DNA of 64,000 bases from Pyrenophora tritici-repentis (taxonomy: Eukaryota > Ascomycota > Dothideomycetes > Pleosporales > Pleosporaceae), in the NCBI RefSeq assembly GCF_003171515.1, contig NC_089392.1, positions 3,038,001 through 3,102,000 of the forward strand. The letters run 5' to 3'. The notes beneath the pieces were generated by a model. The model did no database searches and was not told the origin of the DNA. It worked only from the letters and a program-made list of their open reading frames with translations. Both the position numbers and the translations under genes were made by a program. Position 1 is the first letter of the stretch, and every line of letters begins with the position of its first letter. Positions 44,614-56,266 of the stretch are shown in pieces.

Positions 44614-46398
44614 ATGGCGATAGAACAGATATTCGAGGCGCTGCCTTTCCACTACTTGCAGCATGGCATATCTAAGTTCGGCGCTGGCAACATTGCATTG
44701 GCGGTCTTCGTGACTGCGGCGCTTGGCGTCCTTTCAGATTATGTCTGGATGCTATACATGAGGTCGAAGATGGTAAGATTATCGAACCATATCTCGCTAT
44801 ATGCAATACTGATGATGAGAAGCCTCCTGGACCATTTCCATACCCTATCGTTGGCAATACCTTCCAACTGCCCGATAACAAGCCGTGGTTGTACCTTGAA
44901 GAACTCTCCAAGAAGTACAATACGCCTCTTATCACGTACTGGATTGGACGTAACCCCACCGTATGGATCAACGATGCTTGGACTGCCAACGAGCTGCTGG
45001 ATAAGAGAGCAGGCATCTACTGTTCACGACCTCGCATGCTCGTATTCGCAGAACTTGGATCTGGCCAAAGTAACCTTGTCAACCTTATCACCACCACACC
45101 GGCTCAGCGCGAGCGCTTCAGAATGTTGCGCAAGTTGACGCATCAGGGTGTCGGAATCCAGCAAGTGAAGAAGTACCGCAACTTTCAGAATGATGAGAGC
45201 AAAGTAGTTGCACTCGACTTGCTCAGTAGCCCTGAGAAATACGTAGCGCACTTTGAGCGATATGCGACGAGCGTGGTATCAATCATTGGCTTTGGAAGAC
45301 GAGTGGCGAGCCATGAGGATCCGATCATCACCGAAGTCATTGCCTTGATGCATCGCGCCGCTGATCTGAATGTACCAGGCAAGACGTTCCCTATGCTCAT
45401 GGAAACCTTTCCAGCACTTGCACGAGTACCAACAGAATACGCACCCTGGAAACACGGTATGGGCTCCAAGAAGAAGTCGCATCGTGGTTTCGACTTCTTT
45501 TACTCTCTTGCGAGCGAGGCAAATGAGAAATCTGGCCACGAGGACTGTTATGCAAAGATGCTGTTCCGCGAGAAGGACAAGTACGGTTTGAACGAAAGAG
45601 AGATTTCTTCCTTGGCCGGCAACTTGTTTGGCGCTGGATCGGACACTTCAAGTAGCACGCTCATCACGGCTGTTCTTGGCATGCGAGCTTTCCCGGAGAC
45701 TTTGCAGGCGGCATGGGAAGAACTAGATCGTGTCGTCGGTCCCGATCGAAGCCCCTCGTTTGAGGATAATGCGAACCTGCCTTATATGCGCGCCTTCGTC
45801 AAAGAAGTGTTCCGGTGGCGTTCTGTGGCCATCATCGGTGGACAGCCACACGCACCAGTCGAAGATGACTATTACAACGGATACTTGATTCCAAAATCGA
45901 CTTGGGTTCAAGGCAACGTATGGGCAATACACCACAACGAACGCGAATTTCCAGATCCTGACCGCTTCAACCCAAACCGTTTCTTGAAAGGCCACCCAGA
46001 CTCGCGACCGTTCCCGGGTGAGCGGGGATACATGACTTTTGGCTGGGGTCGTCGAGTGTGCTCAGGTCAAGCGCTCGCGGAACAAGGCACATGGCTGACG
46101 GTTGCCCGGCTCGTATGGGGTTTCAAGATCGAACCAGCACTTGACGGAAACGGAAACCCGATTCCGGTTGATATTTTTGATTACACGTAGGCCAATCTTG
46201 TCACTGTTGCATAGATGAAGCTGACACCTTACTAGGAACGGACTAAACATGCGCCCACAGCCCTTCAAAGTCAGCATCAAGCCACGAAGCGAGAGGATAC
46301 GCGAGGCAATTATGCGAGAGGGAAAGCAGGCGTTGGTAGATCTTGCGCCGTATGAGGGTGAAACAAAGTACCGTATGAGTACCTTTTATCGCAAATGA
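44614..46398 (+). CDS. cytochrome P450 monooxygenase, three exons
   Basis: Exons are 44614-44772, 44820-46186 and 46236-46398, giving 562 residues. The first acceptor may instead be 3 bp further on, which removes one Lys. The N-terminus has a membrane anchor (AGNIALAVFVTAALGVLSDY), then the Pro-rich hinge PPGPFPYPIVGN. The oxygen-binding I-helix motif is AGSDTSS, the ExxR is in KEVFRWRS, and the heme loop FGWGRRVCSGQA places the thiolate ligand at Cys467. The third exon extends the C-terminus after the second splice (FDYT to NGLNMRP). Family-typical length is met. This is an ER-bound class II P450 that needs a reductase partner. The group includes fungal secondary-metabolism oxidases similar to the O-methylsterigmatocystin oxidoreductase type. 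The substrate is unknown. Confidence 0.94.
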
Positions 46399-48323
46399 GC
46401 TGGATGTATTAGCATCATTTTCAGACATGTTAGACAGATAAATTGTATGCATGTATACAGCAATTCAATCAGACCTTAATAACTCAGAACAGGGAAGGTC
46501 TGTTCATGTCTGAGGCTGTGGATTCATGAACTAACCCCGATGAGGTTAGTGTAGGCGATGATCTTGGTGGTTCTCGCCTTGAACATCAGCTCGTCATCAG
46601 CTATCAACGCCAGATCAGAACTTGCCCTTTAGGGCAATTGCGATAAGATAATCGCGCACAGCTCACACCTGCCTCGGATCTACTTCTCACTACCACGATG
46701 ACGATGCGTGATATCGACATTTAGCTGGCAGATCAGCAAAGTCGCAATTGATATCTCTTGGTGCACCGTTCATCTAGGCTTTCCAGAGCACCAGCCATAT
46801 ATCCATATATGCAACCTTCAATCATGCTCTGTGCTTTTTCTGTGCTCGTCCACTTCTCTCTACCCTTTTCCAACATCATGAAGTCAACACGCCATGCATA
46901 TCTCCGCATTCCAGAAGCAATATTCGAACACTCCATGTCAGAAATTCTGACTTAGGCCCAAAGCATGGCTTGAAAAGAACAGAGATGTTACACCCGAATA
47001 CCATACGGAAGCAGTACTTAAACTGTTCGGAACTTAATAAGGTGAAGGACGACGCCTTGAATTCGAATCTCAATACCATTCTGTCATGCTCATCTACGGT
47101 CATCAGAGATCTGGGCTCGTCGGCTGAGCAAAACAAGTCAAGAACCGAGGCCCAAATGCTGACAGACTTCCACTTACCCCAACACCTCCACAACCCTGCT
47201 CATATAAACTCACTACCCACCCGCCCACTTCAAACAGTCATCTGTCACAAAATTTGAAGTGTAAATACAGCATCCTTCAGCAGCAAGATCACAAATAAAC
47301 TATAAAAAGGCAGCATAATATATGCGCTTCCAAATAATCTGCGGGGAAATCCAAACAGGCAAGGAAGCCGATCGACATGTTCTATGCAGCAATGCAATGC
47401 GAATTGCGCCATAACATCACACGGGTGTGGCGTTCACGTTTGTGGTTATGGCTGCGGTTGGGGGGGTCTTTCCATGTGAAACGAAGATGAAACCCTGCAC
47501 GCCAGAACACGTCCTGCTACGAAGACCCCGGCGAAGGGATTCAATGCGAGTGTTCTAATATAGACAGGTGCAGATCGGAAAAGCTTAGCTAGACGACGGG
47601 CCTTGGATGTTAGGCAGGAAGACTCTTGGCGAACGCTGTGGAGTGCATGTTCATCGTTCGGCTGTAGGTATGTATGAGCTTGACAAGAGGGCTGTGATCA
47701 TATACGTTCAGTCGTAGTTTGAGTATGATAAAATCTGCTGGTATCGAACATGGATTATCAGGGCGTGTACGGATGTTGGCGAAAAAGATGCGAGATTCTG
47801 GTAGCAGAGGTGGAGGTGGAGGCGGGGATAAGGAAGATGGAGCAAATTCTCCCTGGCAAGGATGCAAAGATGACCAGTTCCTGAGTAGAGAACTTGATGA
47901 GATCGAGATGTGATAAATTTGAGTGTTAATTCAAGGAAGTTAGGTGGATCACTGGGGAAAGCAAAGCAGGGGCATAAATTTTTATGGATATAACCATTTT
48001 TTGAACTATTAAGGAGCGTAATAGACCAGGGGTTCCCATCCCAGACCAATCACACAATCATTCCACCAATTCCACCCTACAAGTACATACCATTATTGCC
48101 AGCCTATTCCCCTGGTCACAGACCAGCAGGAGAAGCGATAGGCTCCACCATACTCAATACTATAGAACTCGTAGATACTCTAACATTCGAGGTATATATG
48201 CAACCAATCATTAATCCATTCCGTCCAACCTTTCTACCATTAAATGTGAGCCTGTAAAGCTTCTTCCTAATGCTCGTAGGCTGAGTATGAGCTATCGTCC
48301 GTGTTGCGAATGAAATGATGCGC
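46399..48323. other. 1.9-kb intergenic region, no gene seen
   Basis: Between two converging genes. Short frames occur on both strands without recognisable content. Confidence 0.55.
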
Positions 48324-49601
48324 TTAGTTGTCGTCAGCGAACTCGGCCTCCTCCTCTTGGTCGTCGTTGGTGAGCTGGGGCTGGGGCTTCTGCTGTTGTT
48401 GACGGGCAGCCTCGCGCTTGCGGGCAGCGGCACCAGCAACGGCGGGCCTGGCACCAGTGGCAGTACCAGCAGTATTGACACCGTTGGCAGCACCAGTAGC
48501 GGCACCAGTTCCAGTAGTCGCTCCAGTACCGGTGGTTGCGCCAGTGTTAGCACCAGTTGCGACGCCAGTGTTAGCACCAGTGTTGGCACCAGTGTTGGCA
48601 CCAGTTGCGACACCAGTGTTAGCTCCGGTGTTAGCACCGGTCGCGACACCAGTACCAGTAGTAGCGCCAGTGTTGACACCAGTGGTAGCACCCGTGTTGG
48701 CACCCGTGTTGGCACCAGTCGCGGCACCAGTTCCAGTGGTGGCACCAGTTCCGGTAGTTGCGCCAGTGTTGGCTCCAGTTGCGGCACCGGTACCAGTAGT
48801 AGCACCAGTTGCGGCGCCAGTTCCAGCAGTAGCACCAGTTGCGGCGCCAGTTCCAGCAGTAGCGCCAGTTGCGGCGCCAGTTCCAGCGGTAGCGGAGGTA
48901 GCGGCACCAGCGGCACCAGCAGCAGCCGGGGCGGCAGCGGCACCAGCAGCAGCTGGGGTGGCAGCGGTGCCAGCAGCAGCAGCAGCGCCAGCCATCTGGA
49001 CTGGGACACAGCCACCGAAAGGTCCAGCACGAGCGGGGTTCTGGCAACGGACCATGCAGACATTGGCCTGACCAGCGACGGTACCTGTGCATGCCATGCC
49101 AGCGGGGACGGTAGCAGTGAGAGGCTGGTCCATGAGCTGAGTGTCCTTGTTCTTGCCCTTTGCGTTACCAGGAAGGTTCTGGGTAACGGTCATTGGCTGC
49201 CATGCTGTACCGGTACCAGTAGCATCGATCATGCAGGTGTAGGGACCAGCACCATCGGAGTTGACTTGGTGGACGGTCATCATGACTGCACCACCGGGGG
49301 TGATCTGAGGAAGAGTGGCACCGTTGAGCTGCATGACTTGAGCAGTTCCGGCCTGGATGTCGTTGGCACCTCCAGCGAGGGTCTCACCGCAGGTAGCAGC
49401 GGCATCTCCCTTGAAGCGGGTGGTGTCCTGTTGGAAGGGGTTGCGAGTGGTGCCAGTACGGGGAGTGTTGGGGTCAACACCGATGGCAGAGCCGGCACCG
49501 CCAGCATCACCAGTAGCGGCGATGATAGCACCGTGGCCAGCCACGAGCGAAGAAGAAGCCAAAAGGCTGATGGAAACAATGGAGGTCTTGGAGAAGTACA
49601 T
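48324..49601 (-). CDS. Egh16/Gas1-like (DUF3129-type) secreted protein with Gly/Ala/Thr repeat tail
   Basis: A single exon encodes 425 residues from the ATG at 49601. A signal peptide covers about residues 1-22 (MYFSKTSIVSISLLASSSLV), and the mature protein starts GHGAIIAATGDAGG, the typical start of Egh16/Gas1/MAS3-type fungal proteins. The conserved domain runs to about residue 215 and has six or more cysteines in the family pattern (AATCGETL, YTCMIDA, MACTG, VCMVRCQNP, GGCVPV). From about 215 to 370 the sequence is a Gly/Ala/Thr/Asn repeat built of GANT, GATT, GVAT and GTGAAT-like units. The end is basic then acidic (ARKREAARQQQQ..., EEEAEFADD). Founding members are expressed in appressoria of plant and insect pathogens and contribute to penetration. 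The repeat tail is an unusual addition. A transcript-sense long frame on the opposite strand is a codon-bias shadow. Confidence 0.9.
   Translation of the reverse strand: MYFSKTSIVSISLLASSSLVAGHGAIIAATGDAGGAGSAIGVDPNTPRTGTTRNPFQQDTTRFKGDAAATCGETLAGGANDIQAGTAQVMQLNGATLPQITPGGAVMMTVHQVNSDGAGPYTCMIDATGTGTAWQPMTVTQNLPGNAKGKNKDTQLMDQPLTATVPAGMACTGTVAGQANVCMVRCQNPARAGPFGGCVPVQMAGAAAAAGTAATPAAAGAAAAPAAAGAAGAATSATAGTGAATGATAGTGAATGATAGTGAATGATTGTGAATGANTGATTGTGATTGTGAATGANTGANTGATTGVNTGATTGTGVATGANTGANTGVATGANTGANTGANTGVATGANTGATTGTGATTGTGAATGAANGVNTAGTATGARPAVAGAAARKREAARQQQQKPQPQLTNDDQEEEAEFADDN
48470..48905. repeat. minisatellite inside the Egh16-like gene
   Basis: About 12-18-bp units recur for some 430 bp and encode tetrapeptide-type GxxT and GTGxxT repeats on the minus strand. 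Units are imperfect but keep frame. Confidence 0.8.
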
Positions 49602-50780
49602 GTTGATTTTGATGTTTTAGTCTGAACCGGTCAGAGAAATATTAAAGTAAAGTGAAGGGGTAATTAAGTAGAACAGAAAAGATGTAATGATTATAGAACT
49701 GGATGGTTGGGAACCTGAGATGCTGGATGCTCTTCTTCGAGTGCGGTGCTGGCCATCTTTATACAGCTTCTTGAGTTGTGGATGTGTCCTAGCTGAGCTT
49801 GGTATCTGGTAACGTGCCCTGCATGTGCCTTGGTTAGGCGTGTAGTGGTGAGGCGCTCCGGTTTTGCCAAGATAGTGGAGTTCCCAGAATAAGGTTTCAG
49901 AACATGCTGTAAACTCGTAGAACACTGTCTAAGCTAGTGAAGTTGCTAAAGTAAGCCCACGAAACGCAGCTGAGGCACCTTCGGGTTGAGTAAACACGTC
50001 TTAAGTGGCCTTGGCTATATGCTGAGATTCCCGACAGATGCAAGCCTAAACGCCTCCAGTAAGCCTCAGGATACTTCTCTGCTGTGTTATGAGCCGCCCG
50101 GATACCTGCAATCCGCTGATACATAGTATGATCATACTCTGTTCTCGGCCAATCATGGTATTCGCCCCGTAATCAAGGCGTATACCGGTCAACATTGCCC
50201 ATATGCGAGTTGCACATGTCATGGCGTGCATTGCCTATGGTGTGACGGACAACTTGTTCGTGACTTGTTCGAGGTCGTAACATGGCTAAGCAATTGTTAG
50301 TCTGAGGTTGTGATGCTTGGCAAAGAACTCTAATAGATCCTAGTGTTCGTGAAACGGAGAGTGGCTGAGGCCTGACGTTGTTAATGCGTGCCATTTTGGG
50401 GAAGCTATTGCGATGCAACAAGCGAGAGCTCAGTCGAAACCCTCTTCTAAACAATTCCGTTCCATACTGCAAACGCTTCCCTTCCGAAGTGAACACCGAT
50501 GACTTTGTCGTCATAGTCGACCTTCAACCCTCAATATCCTTTTGCCGAGCGGCAAAGACCACCAGGATCGACGTCGGCAGCCGCAATGGAGATGTGCGGC
50601 AGGGAAATGGCGATCAGGGCTTCTACCACACTAGGCTGGACCGGTGTTTACATACCATGATTCAAGTCACCGTCAGAATCCGAGTTTCGTTCTGGCCGTT
50701 TTAGGCTCAAAGTTTGTTTAGTGCCGCATGGTCAGTTTCATGTGTGAAAGGGTCCTGATCTGGGGAAATTTCTGATCCCG

Positions 50781-50798
50781 GCCGGATCATGATCCGGC
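50781..50798. promoter_or_regulatory. perfect 18-bp palindrome with CGG-N8-CCG spacing
   Basis: GCCGGATCATGATCCGGC reads the same on both strands. The inverted CGG/CCG half-sites separated by eight bases fit the form of Zn2Cys6 zinc-cluster factor sites. Function is inference. Confidence 0.4.
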
Positions 50799-50891
50799 GT
50801 CAGTAGACCGTTTGCGGTTATTGATGCGGAAAGGGAGTGGATGTGGTGCCCGGGGTGGTGAAAGGAAGATCGGGTGAAGGATCAGGGAGGA

Positions 50892-50914
50892 GATCTGTGC
50901 TGTAAGCACAGATC
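50892..50914. repeat. hairpin with 10-bp perfect stem
   Basis: GATCTGTGCT and its exact complement flank the three bases GTA. Non-coding; role unknown. Confidence 0.7.
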
Positions 50915-52073
50915 AAGCCCAGCGGAAGCTGCCGCGAGGTCTAGTCATTTGTATGGTTGCTTAGTCGCATACGCTAGTCATGCATCCCGCCAATTTTCGC
51001 CTTGTCGAACGAAGACGATGGATGTCAACACCTGTCCATAACGCGACTATGGTGATCATCTTTGTCGCCGTGTCGAAATACTGGCGATGCTGTTGATGCG
51101 ATGCGCGATCGTATTTCGTCGTGCTCCAGATTCGCTGGCTACAGGCTTGCATTCATAGATGTATACCTAGGTACTCTTGCAAACCTTTAGAGCAAGACAA
51201 CAACATAAGTTTATGATGGACAGTAGTGTATTGAGTCTGCGAACCTGCTTGTTTACTTGCCACTTCCTATGCGACATTTCTCGAGCACTTCTATGACCAT
51301 CATGGCTGTGAAATGGTGTTATGGACACTTTGGCATTCTTCTCGATATCACCATATGAGGCACATGCAAAGCGCTTGAAGATCGTGGACAGCCTAGTATA
51401 AACTTGTTGAAAAGGAACAAATCCATGCCACATAGGTTTGCTGGACTGCAACTGTAAGCATGTAGCTGTCTACGATGCTACCGGTAGATATTAATCTCCA
51501 AGGGATGGTGCTTGACATATGAGCTCGCCGACAAAGCAAGTATCTGGATTCAAGACTTGAGCTACAATCTCTTGCATATTTTCTCATTGCAAGCTCGTAG
51601 CTGGTTATGGCGGGTATGTATGAGTGATACGTCTTCGCCCTAGATGAAGTGTGCCTTGCAACGGCCCGGAGTAATGCCATCATCATGCCTTGAACAACAA
51701 ACTACGTAGACATTGTCGAGCCCACATAAGTCTTTCAACACAAAATAATAGGTAGAATAGCGGGATGCGTGCAGTCGCATTCCTACCAAAAAGGCAGGTG
51801 TTGAGCCGTCTTGGCGAGCTACGTCACTCCGATCCTTCCGAGATCGGTACTGCAAGGCCATTCGCGATAAGATCGGGCAAGGCAGCCTACAGATTATCAA
51901 GAACCGTGACTACGCTGAGATACACGGGATATACGATTCAAATCCCGGCGAGATAACTACCCGCCGTGGGACATGACGGATCTACAAAATCGTATAAGTA
52001 GTTTTTCCGGAAATTTGGTAAACCTTCGTAGTATACACATTTGATACCAGAGACTAAACTTTGGCTATACAGT

Positions 52074-53735
52074 ATGGTTCATCTCCCACGCCTTCTTATC
52101 GCATCGCTCTGCGGTCACGCTGTGTTGGGCAATAATATGCCTTTCGATGCCCGAGAAGCAACCATTGACTCGGTCCACCATGCGCTCTACTCTGGACTCT
52201 CAACATGTCGAGAAGTGATATCATCATTCATTGCAAATATCGAAGCGAACAACAAAAGGACGAATGCGATCATCTCTTTGAACCCTAATGCTTTGGCCAT
52301 TGCCGACGAAAAAGAGGAACAGCTGTCTGCAGGCAATGCTACTGGATCCCTCTTTTGTATTCCAATACTGCTCAAGGACAATTATGATACAAAAGACCTA
52401 CCTACGACGGGTGGTAATCTGGCTCTAGCCCGCTCGCAGCCCACCGAAGACGCCCCAAGCGTTGCAGCGTTCAAGAATGCCGGAGCTATCATTCTGGGCA
52501 AGGCCAACTTGCATGAGCTTGCGCTAGAAGGCATCAGTGTGTCTTCCCTGGGTGGCCAGACTATCAATCCTTACGACTCAACTCGAACACCCGGTGGTAG
52601 TTCTGGTGGTACTGGTGCAGCAGTCGCCGCGTCTTTTTGTGTATTCGGCACCGGTACAGACACTGTAAACTCGCTCCGCAGTCCAGCCTCCGCCAACTCG
52701 CTATGTAGCATCCGACCTACTCGTGGGCTGATCACCAGAGCTGGTATTATACCTATATCAAAGACTCACGATGTCATTGGACCCATTGGCCGTACGGTCA
52801 AAGACGTTGCCACTGCTCTCACAGTCATGGCTTCAACAGGCTACGATGCGGCGGATAATGATACCGCACTGGTACCTGGCCCCATTCGCGGAATCGACTA
52901 CGCCTCATCTCTTTCTAGTGCCTCCCTCAAAGGCCTGCGCATTGGTGTGCTCAGCGGCTTCTTCAACCGCACCGATACGCCAGAAGTCACACCTGTCAAC
53001 AACGCCATGGACTCTGTGATGTCGCGCCTTTCAGCCGAAGGAGTAACACTAGTCCCCATCAACGAAACCATATACAATGCGACTGCCATTCAAGCAGCTT
53101 ACGACGTTCAGCGCTTCGAATATCGGCAGCTCATGGACCAATACCTCGAGCGTCCATCACTCGGAGGCGAGCACCCAACTACCTTAGCCGAATTGTACTC
53201 TCGCAAAGCAGTCAATGGTTCCGGTGGGGAGTTTCTCGTCATACCATCTCAATACGAATACGTTAATACAGCGCTTGTCTCTTCTACGGCGAATGCAACA
53301 TATCTCGACCGTCAAGCCGGCATCCGCAACCTCACACTCGCTCTCCTCAACACCTTTACAGCCAACTCGCTCGATGCGATCATTTACCCCGAGCAGAAGA
53401 ATCTCGTGGTCAAGATCGGTTCTCCTTCGCAATCTGGTCGTAATGGCATCCTGGCCGCATTGACAGGTACGCCTGTCGTCACCGTGCCTGCAGGATTTTC
53501 GGAGCCGAGCGATGAGGCACCGGCTGGTGTGCCGATTGGCATGGAGATATTGGGCAGGCCTTGGGAAGAGCAGAAGTTGTTGGGGGTTGGATATGCAGTG
53601 GAGCAGTTGTTGAGGGTGAGGAAGAGTCCGGTGTGGGTGAAGGAAGCAGTAGAAGTGAGGGCTTATGATAGGGTGCCAGTTATCACGCCTGATAGGGGCA
53701 ATATCCCCAGTGATTATCCTCTGGGGACATTATAG
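52074..53735 (+). CDS. secreted or vacuolar amidase-signature-family hydrolase
   Basis: A single exon encodes 553 residues from the ATG at 52074. An extension to 52041 opens with TTG only. A signal-peptide-like start (MVHLPRLLIASLCGHAVLGN) is followed by the amidase-signature core. The Ser-cisSer-Lys triad is visible: Lys101 in LLKDNYD, cis-Ser176 in PGGSSGG, and nucleophile Ser200 in GTDTVNSLRSP. The spacings Lys-Ser 75 and Ser-Ser 24 match those in mammalian fatty-acid amide hydrolase (142, 217, 241). The usual TGGS near the nucleophile is TVNS here. Several NxT/S sites suggest a secreted, glycosylated protein. It should hydrolyse an amide bond. The substrate is unknown, with acetamide-type, indole-acetamide and fatty amides as options. 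Confidence 0.92.
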   Translation: MVHLPRLLIASLCGHAVLGNNMPFDAREATIDSVHHALYSGLSTCREVISSFIANIEANNKRTNAIISLNPNALAIADEKEEQLSAGNATGSLFCIPILLKDNYDTKDLPTTGGNLALARSQPTEDAPSVAAFKNAGAIILGKANLHELALEGISVSSLGGQTINPYDSTRTPGGSSGGTGAAVAASFCVFGTGTDTVNSLRSPASANSLCSIRPTRGLITRAGIIPISKTHDVIGPIGRTVKDVATALTVMASTGYDAADNDTALVPGPIRGIDYASSLSSASLKGLRIGVLSGFFNRTDTPEVTPVNNAMDSVMSRLSAEGVTLVPINETIYNATAIQAAYDVQRFEYRQLMDQYLERPSLGGEHPTTLAELYSRKAVNGSGGEFLVIPSQYEYVNTALVSSTANATYLDRQAGIRNLTLALLNTFTANSLDAIIYPEQKNLVVKIGSPSQSGRNGILAALTGTPVVTVPAGFSEPSDEAPAGVPIGMEILGRPWEEQKLLGVGYAVEQLLRVRKSPVWVKEAVEVRAYDRVPVITPDRGNIPSDYPLGTL

Positions 53736-55106
53736 ATTATACGATTTAGGAAGGATCATTTTCGTCAACTCCGCTAGAAATTTTGAGTTAGTATAGTGAT
53801 GTGAGTTATGCAAACACTCGATAATAGCCATATAGCTTCTGTATCTATACTTTTCAACCGGGCACTCGAGAACATGTCATTTTCTTCCATGTATCCAAAA
53901 GACACATTCTGCGTTCTCGAAAATATTTAAATCAGATCACAAACGACCAGACATGTACACATGCATGCCTGATCTCGTCATATCCTTTGGAAATTCCATG
54001 ACTTCCACAGATTTTGCATGGCTTTTTGTGTTGCTACTATAAATGGTATTAGCGATTTGACAGTCAAGAAGCATTCATGCTGCACCTAGTGGTTTTGGAA
54101 CGAGCCAGATTCTCTCAAGACATAGATAGAGAGTGTACCGCTTTTGTATATCTTTGTGTAAATCAGACAAGCAACCGTTGCCTCGGGCGCAATTTTGGTA
54201 AAGCGCAAGAGTGGAAGGAATGAGAGGAAGACTTTTCTGAATAGCTTGATGGAAGTAGGATACCATGGTGCCTTTTATATGCACGGTCACAGTCTGATAT
54301 GGCGTAGTCTATAATAACATCTTGTTGTACCGTATATAATTTCAGAAGTCCTGGTGCGAGTTGACTATCCATGCCCACGACGTTGACTAATCGACTTTGC
54401 GACTAGCATCTATGACGAACCTCCAATCACTCACGATGATGCGTTGACCGTTGAAATGAATCGATGAGTCAACACGTCTGCACTGGCACGGTGATTTTTC
54501 AGATCTACCGGGTCATTGTAGAGCAGACACGGCAGCGAGTTGGTACACTTTTGAGAAATTCGATAAGCTTCTGAACTATTGGAAATACATGGTTCTCGTA
54601 GGAGTAGGAAGAATATAGGGTATGTACTATACATATGCTACTATTACAAGTTTTATCCGTGCTTTGAACTGGGGTACTCCACTTCTCTTCTGGGCGTTAT
54701 AACTTCGGCCTTCTGGCCCCTCTTTCTGAGTCCTCTCTTGCTCCTATCCTCCTTGGCTGGGTATTGTTGAAATCGGCGCTGGTTGAGGGCTCTCCGGTGC
54801 GACTCAACACGGAAAGGATGCAGCGCATATGGCAGTTCTTCTCCGAGTGCTGCTATGATGGGTATCGGTGCGGAAAGGCTGCTCCGCATGCATGGAATGG
54901 TTAGGAATCCTTGCGATAAGATGGCAGTAGCGCATGGCTGGAGAGCATCGTCTATCCACCTGGGTATGCTTATAGCGCGATGATAGTCCACAAGTAGGAA
55001 TGTCCACCGAGACGTTCCATGGGAGCGTGCCAAAGGTGCTCTAAAAAGCACCTAGGTCGAGCAGATCGCGTGCGGCAATTTGGTTCCGGCCTTGAGGCAC
55101 TCGATG
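53736..55106. other. intergenic region between converging genes, no gene seen
   Basis: AT-rich sequence follows the amidase stop. Frames at 54579-55051 overlap on both strands and show nothing recognisable. Confidence 0.55.
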
Positions 55107-56266
55107 TTAATTTGGCGGGTTACTTTGACTATCGTGGCTGCTCTGGCTGTCAACACTCTTCTGCTTTGTCTGCTTAGTCTCTTTGCTCTCTTTGGTCTTT
55201 TTGTTGTCTTTGGTGTCGTTCTGGGCGTTTTGCAGGATTCTTCCCAAAATCCAGTGCACAAATTGCAGGGCTGACAGAATCATGGCGGCAACAACTCGGG
55301 ATACTGCATCATGCATTTTCCACAATATCGTCTCTTGTAGCGCATCAACATCCATATTTCTTGCTTCGTTCACTTGGTCTCCAATTTGACGTCGCAATCT
55401 CGCCGCCTTGCTGGGCAAACCCAATCCAAGAGAGAGATATAGTGCAACAATGATCCATTCCTCAATAATTTGCCTGAAGCACGTCAGCATGGGAAGGTCA
55501 ACGTCGCAACAAGAAAGTATGTCGCGGTTAATAATACGTACATGCACAATTGGATGGTGACGCTTCCACTGATGACGTTGAAGCGCATTCTCTTCCATCC
55601 ATCATAGCTGTCGTTGACCACCCACTTCTCATAGGCAAAGCACATCATGTAGACGATATCGACAACGAAAAACGGCAGACTGAGCACGACTGTCGTAAGG
55701 ATACGTACTTCATCTCGATCGGCAAGGTAAAGACGCGCCGAGATGACTGTGGTTGCCCAGACCAGGACAAGAAAACATGCCAAGTAGAGCGTGACACCGG
55801 CTTTCGTCGATTCCGTAGCGGCAAAAGTGGGCCCTTCGCGTGAGTCTGGATCAATACCACCAGCAACAATGAGAATGAACGAGATAATGAGAGGTATGTG
55901 GACCACGAGCAGGATCCATTGCATGCGCCGTCCTTTTGGCCGTGTCGTCGCGTTCAGTAAACTGCTGGTAGCCATGAAGAGAGGCGTGAGACCCATTGTG
56001 GTCAGGATAGCGACACCGCTTTCGAGACTCGTGTTTGCGGCCTGTCCTATGGGATACATGGTGGTGGCTGCCAAATCGAGCGCTACCTGCGTAAGGCGAC
56101 ATATGGATAAGATGGAGAGCCATATCCATGGCGAGCTATGGCCTAGGCCTTGTCGAACGACGAGATAGAGGGAGATGACGAGGTAGAAGAAGAAGATGAC
56201 CAGCGTGGCGATGTTGACGATGGCCGGGTAGGTGATGAGGCCCACCTCGTTCTGTGAGGTAACCAT
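55107..56266 (-). CDS. multi-span membrane protein of the DUF7702 type
   Basis: Exons are 56266-55542 and 55473-55107 (68-bp intron), giving 363 residues. The start is the ATG giving MVTSQNEVGLITYPAIVN. About seven hydrophobic segments occur: ATLVIFFFYLVISLYLVV, a second near PWIWLSILSICRLTQVALDL, then further ones including WILLVVHIPLIISFILIV, LYLACFLVLVWATTVI, and VLSLPFFVVDIVYMMCF. The last segment crosses the splice (TIQLCM to QIIEEWIIVALYLSLGLG). A YP-x-NIA-type start and the six to seven segments fit DUF7702 integral membrane proteins of filamentous fungi. The C-terminal tail is basic and Lys/Ser/Asn-rich (KKTKESKETKQTKQ). Function is unknown. Confidence 0.82.

Larger units (their letters stand above)
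49602..52073. other. 2.5-kb divergent intergenic region with two palindromic sites
   Basis: No gene is supported. It holds a perfect 18-bp palindrome at 50781-50798 and a 10-bp-stem hairpin at 50892-50914. The ends should contain the promoters of the Egh16-like gene (minus) and the amidase gene (plus). Confidence 0.55.

Noticed and set aside
48315..49625. A 436-codon plus-strand open frame rich in Ser, Thr and Gly
   Set aside because: It is exactly antisense to the Egh16-like gene, whose signal peptide and cysteine pattern are convincing. The shadow frame comes from the regular codon use of the repeats.
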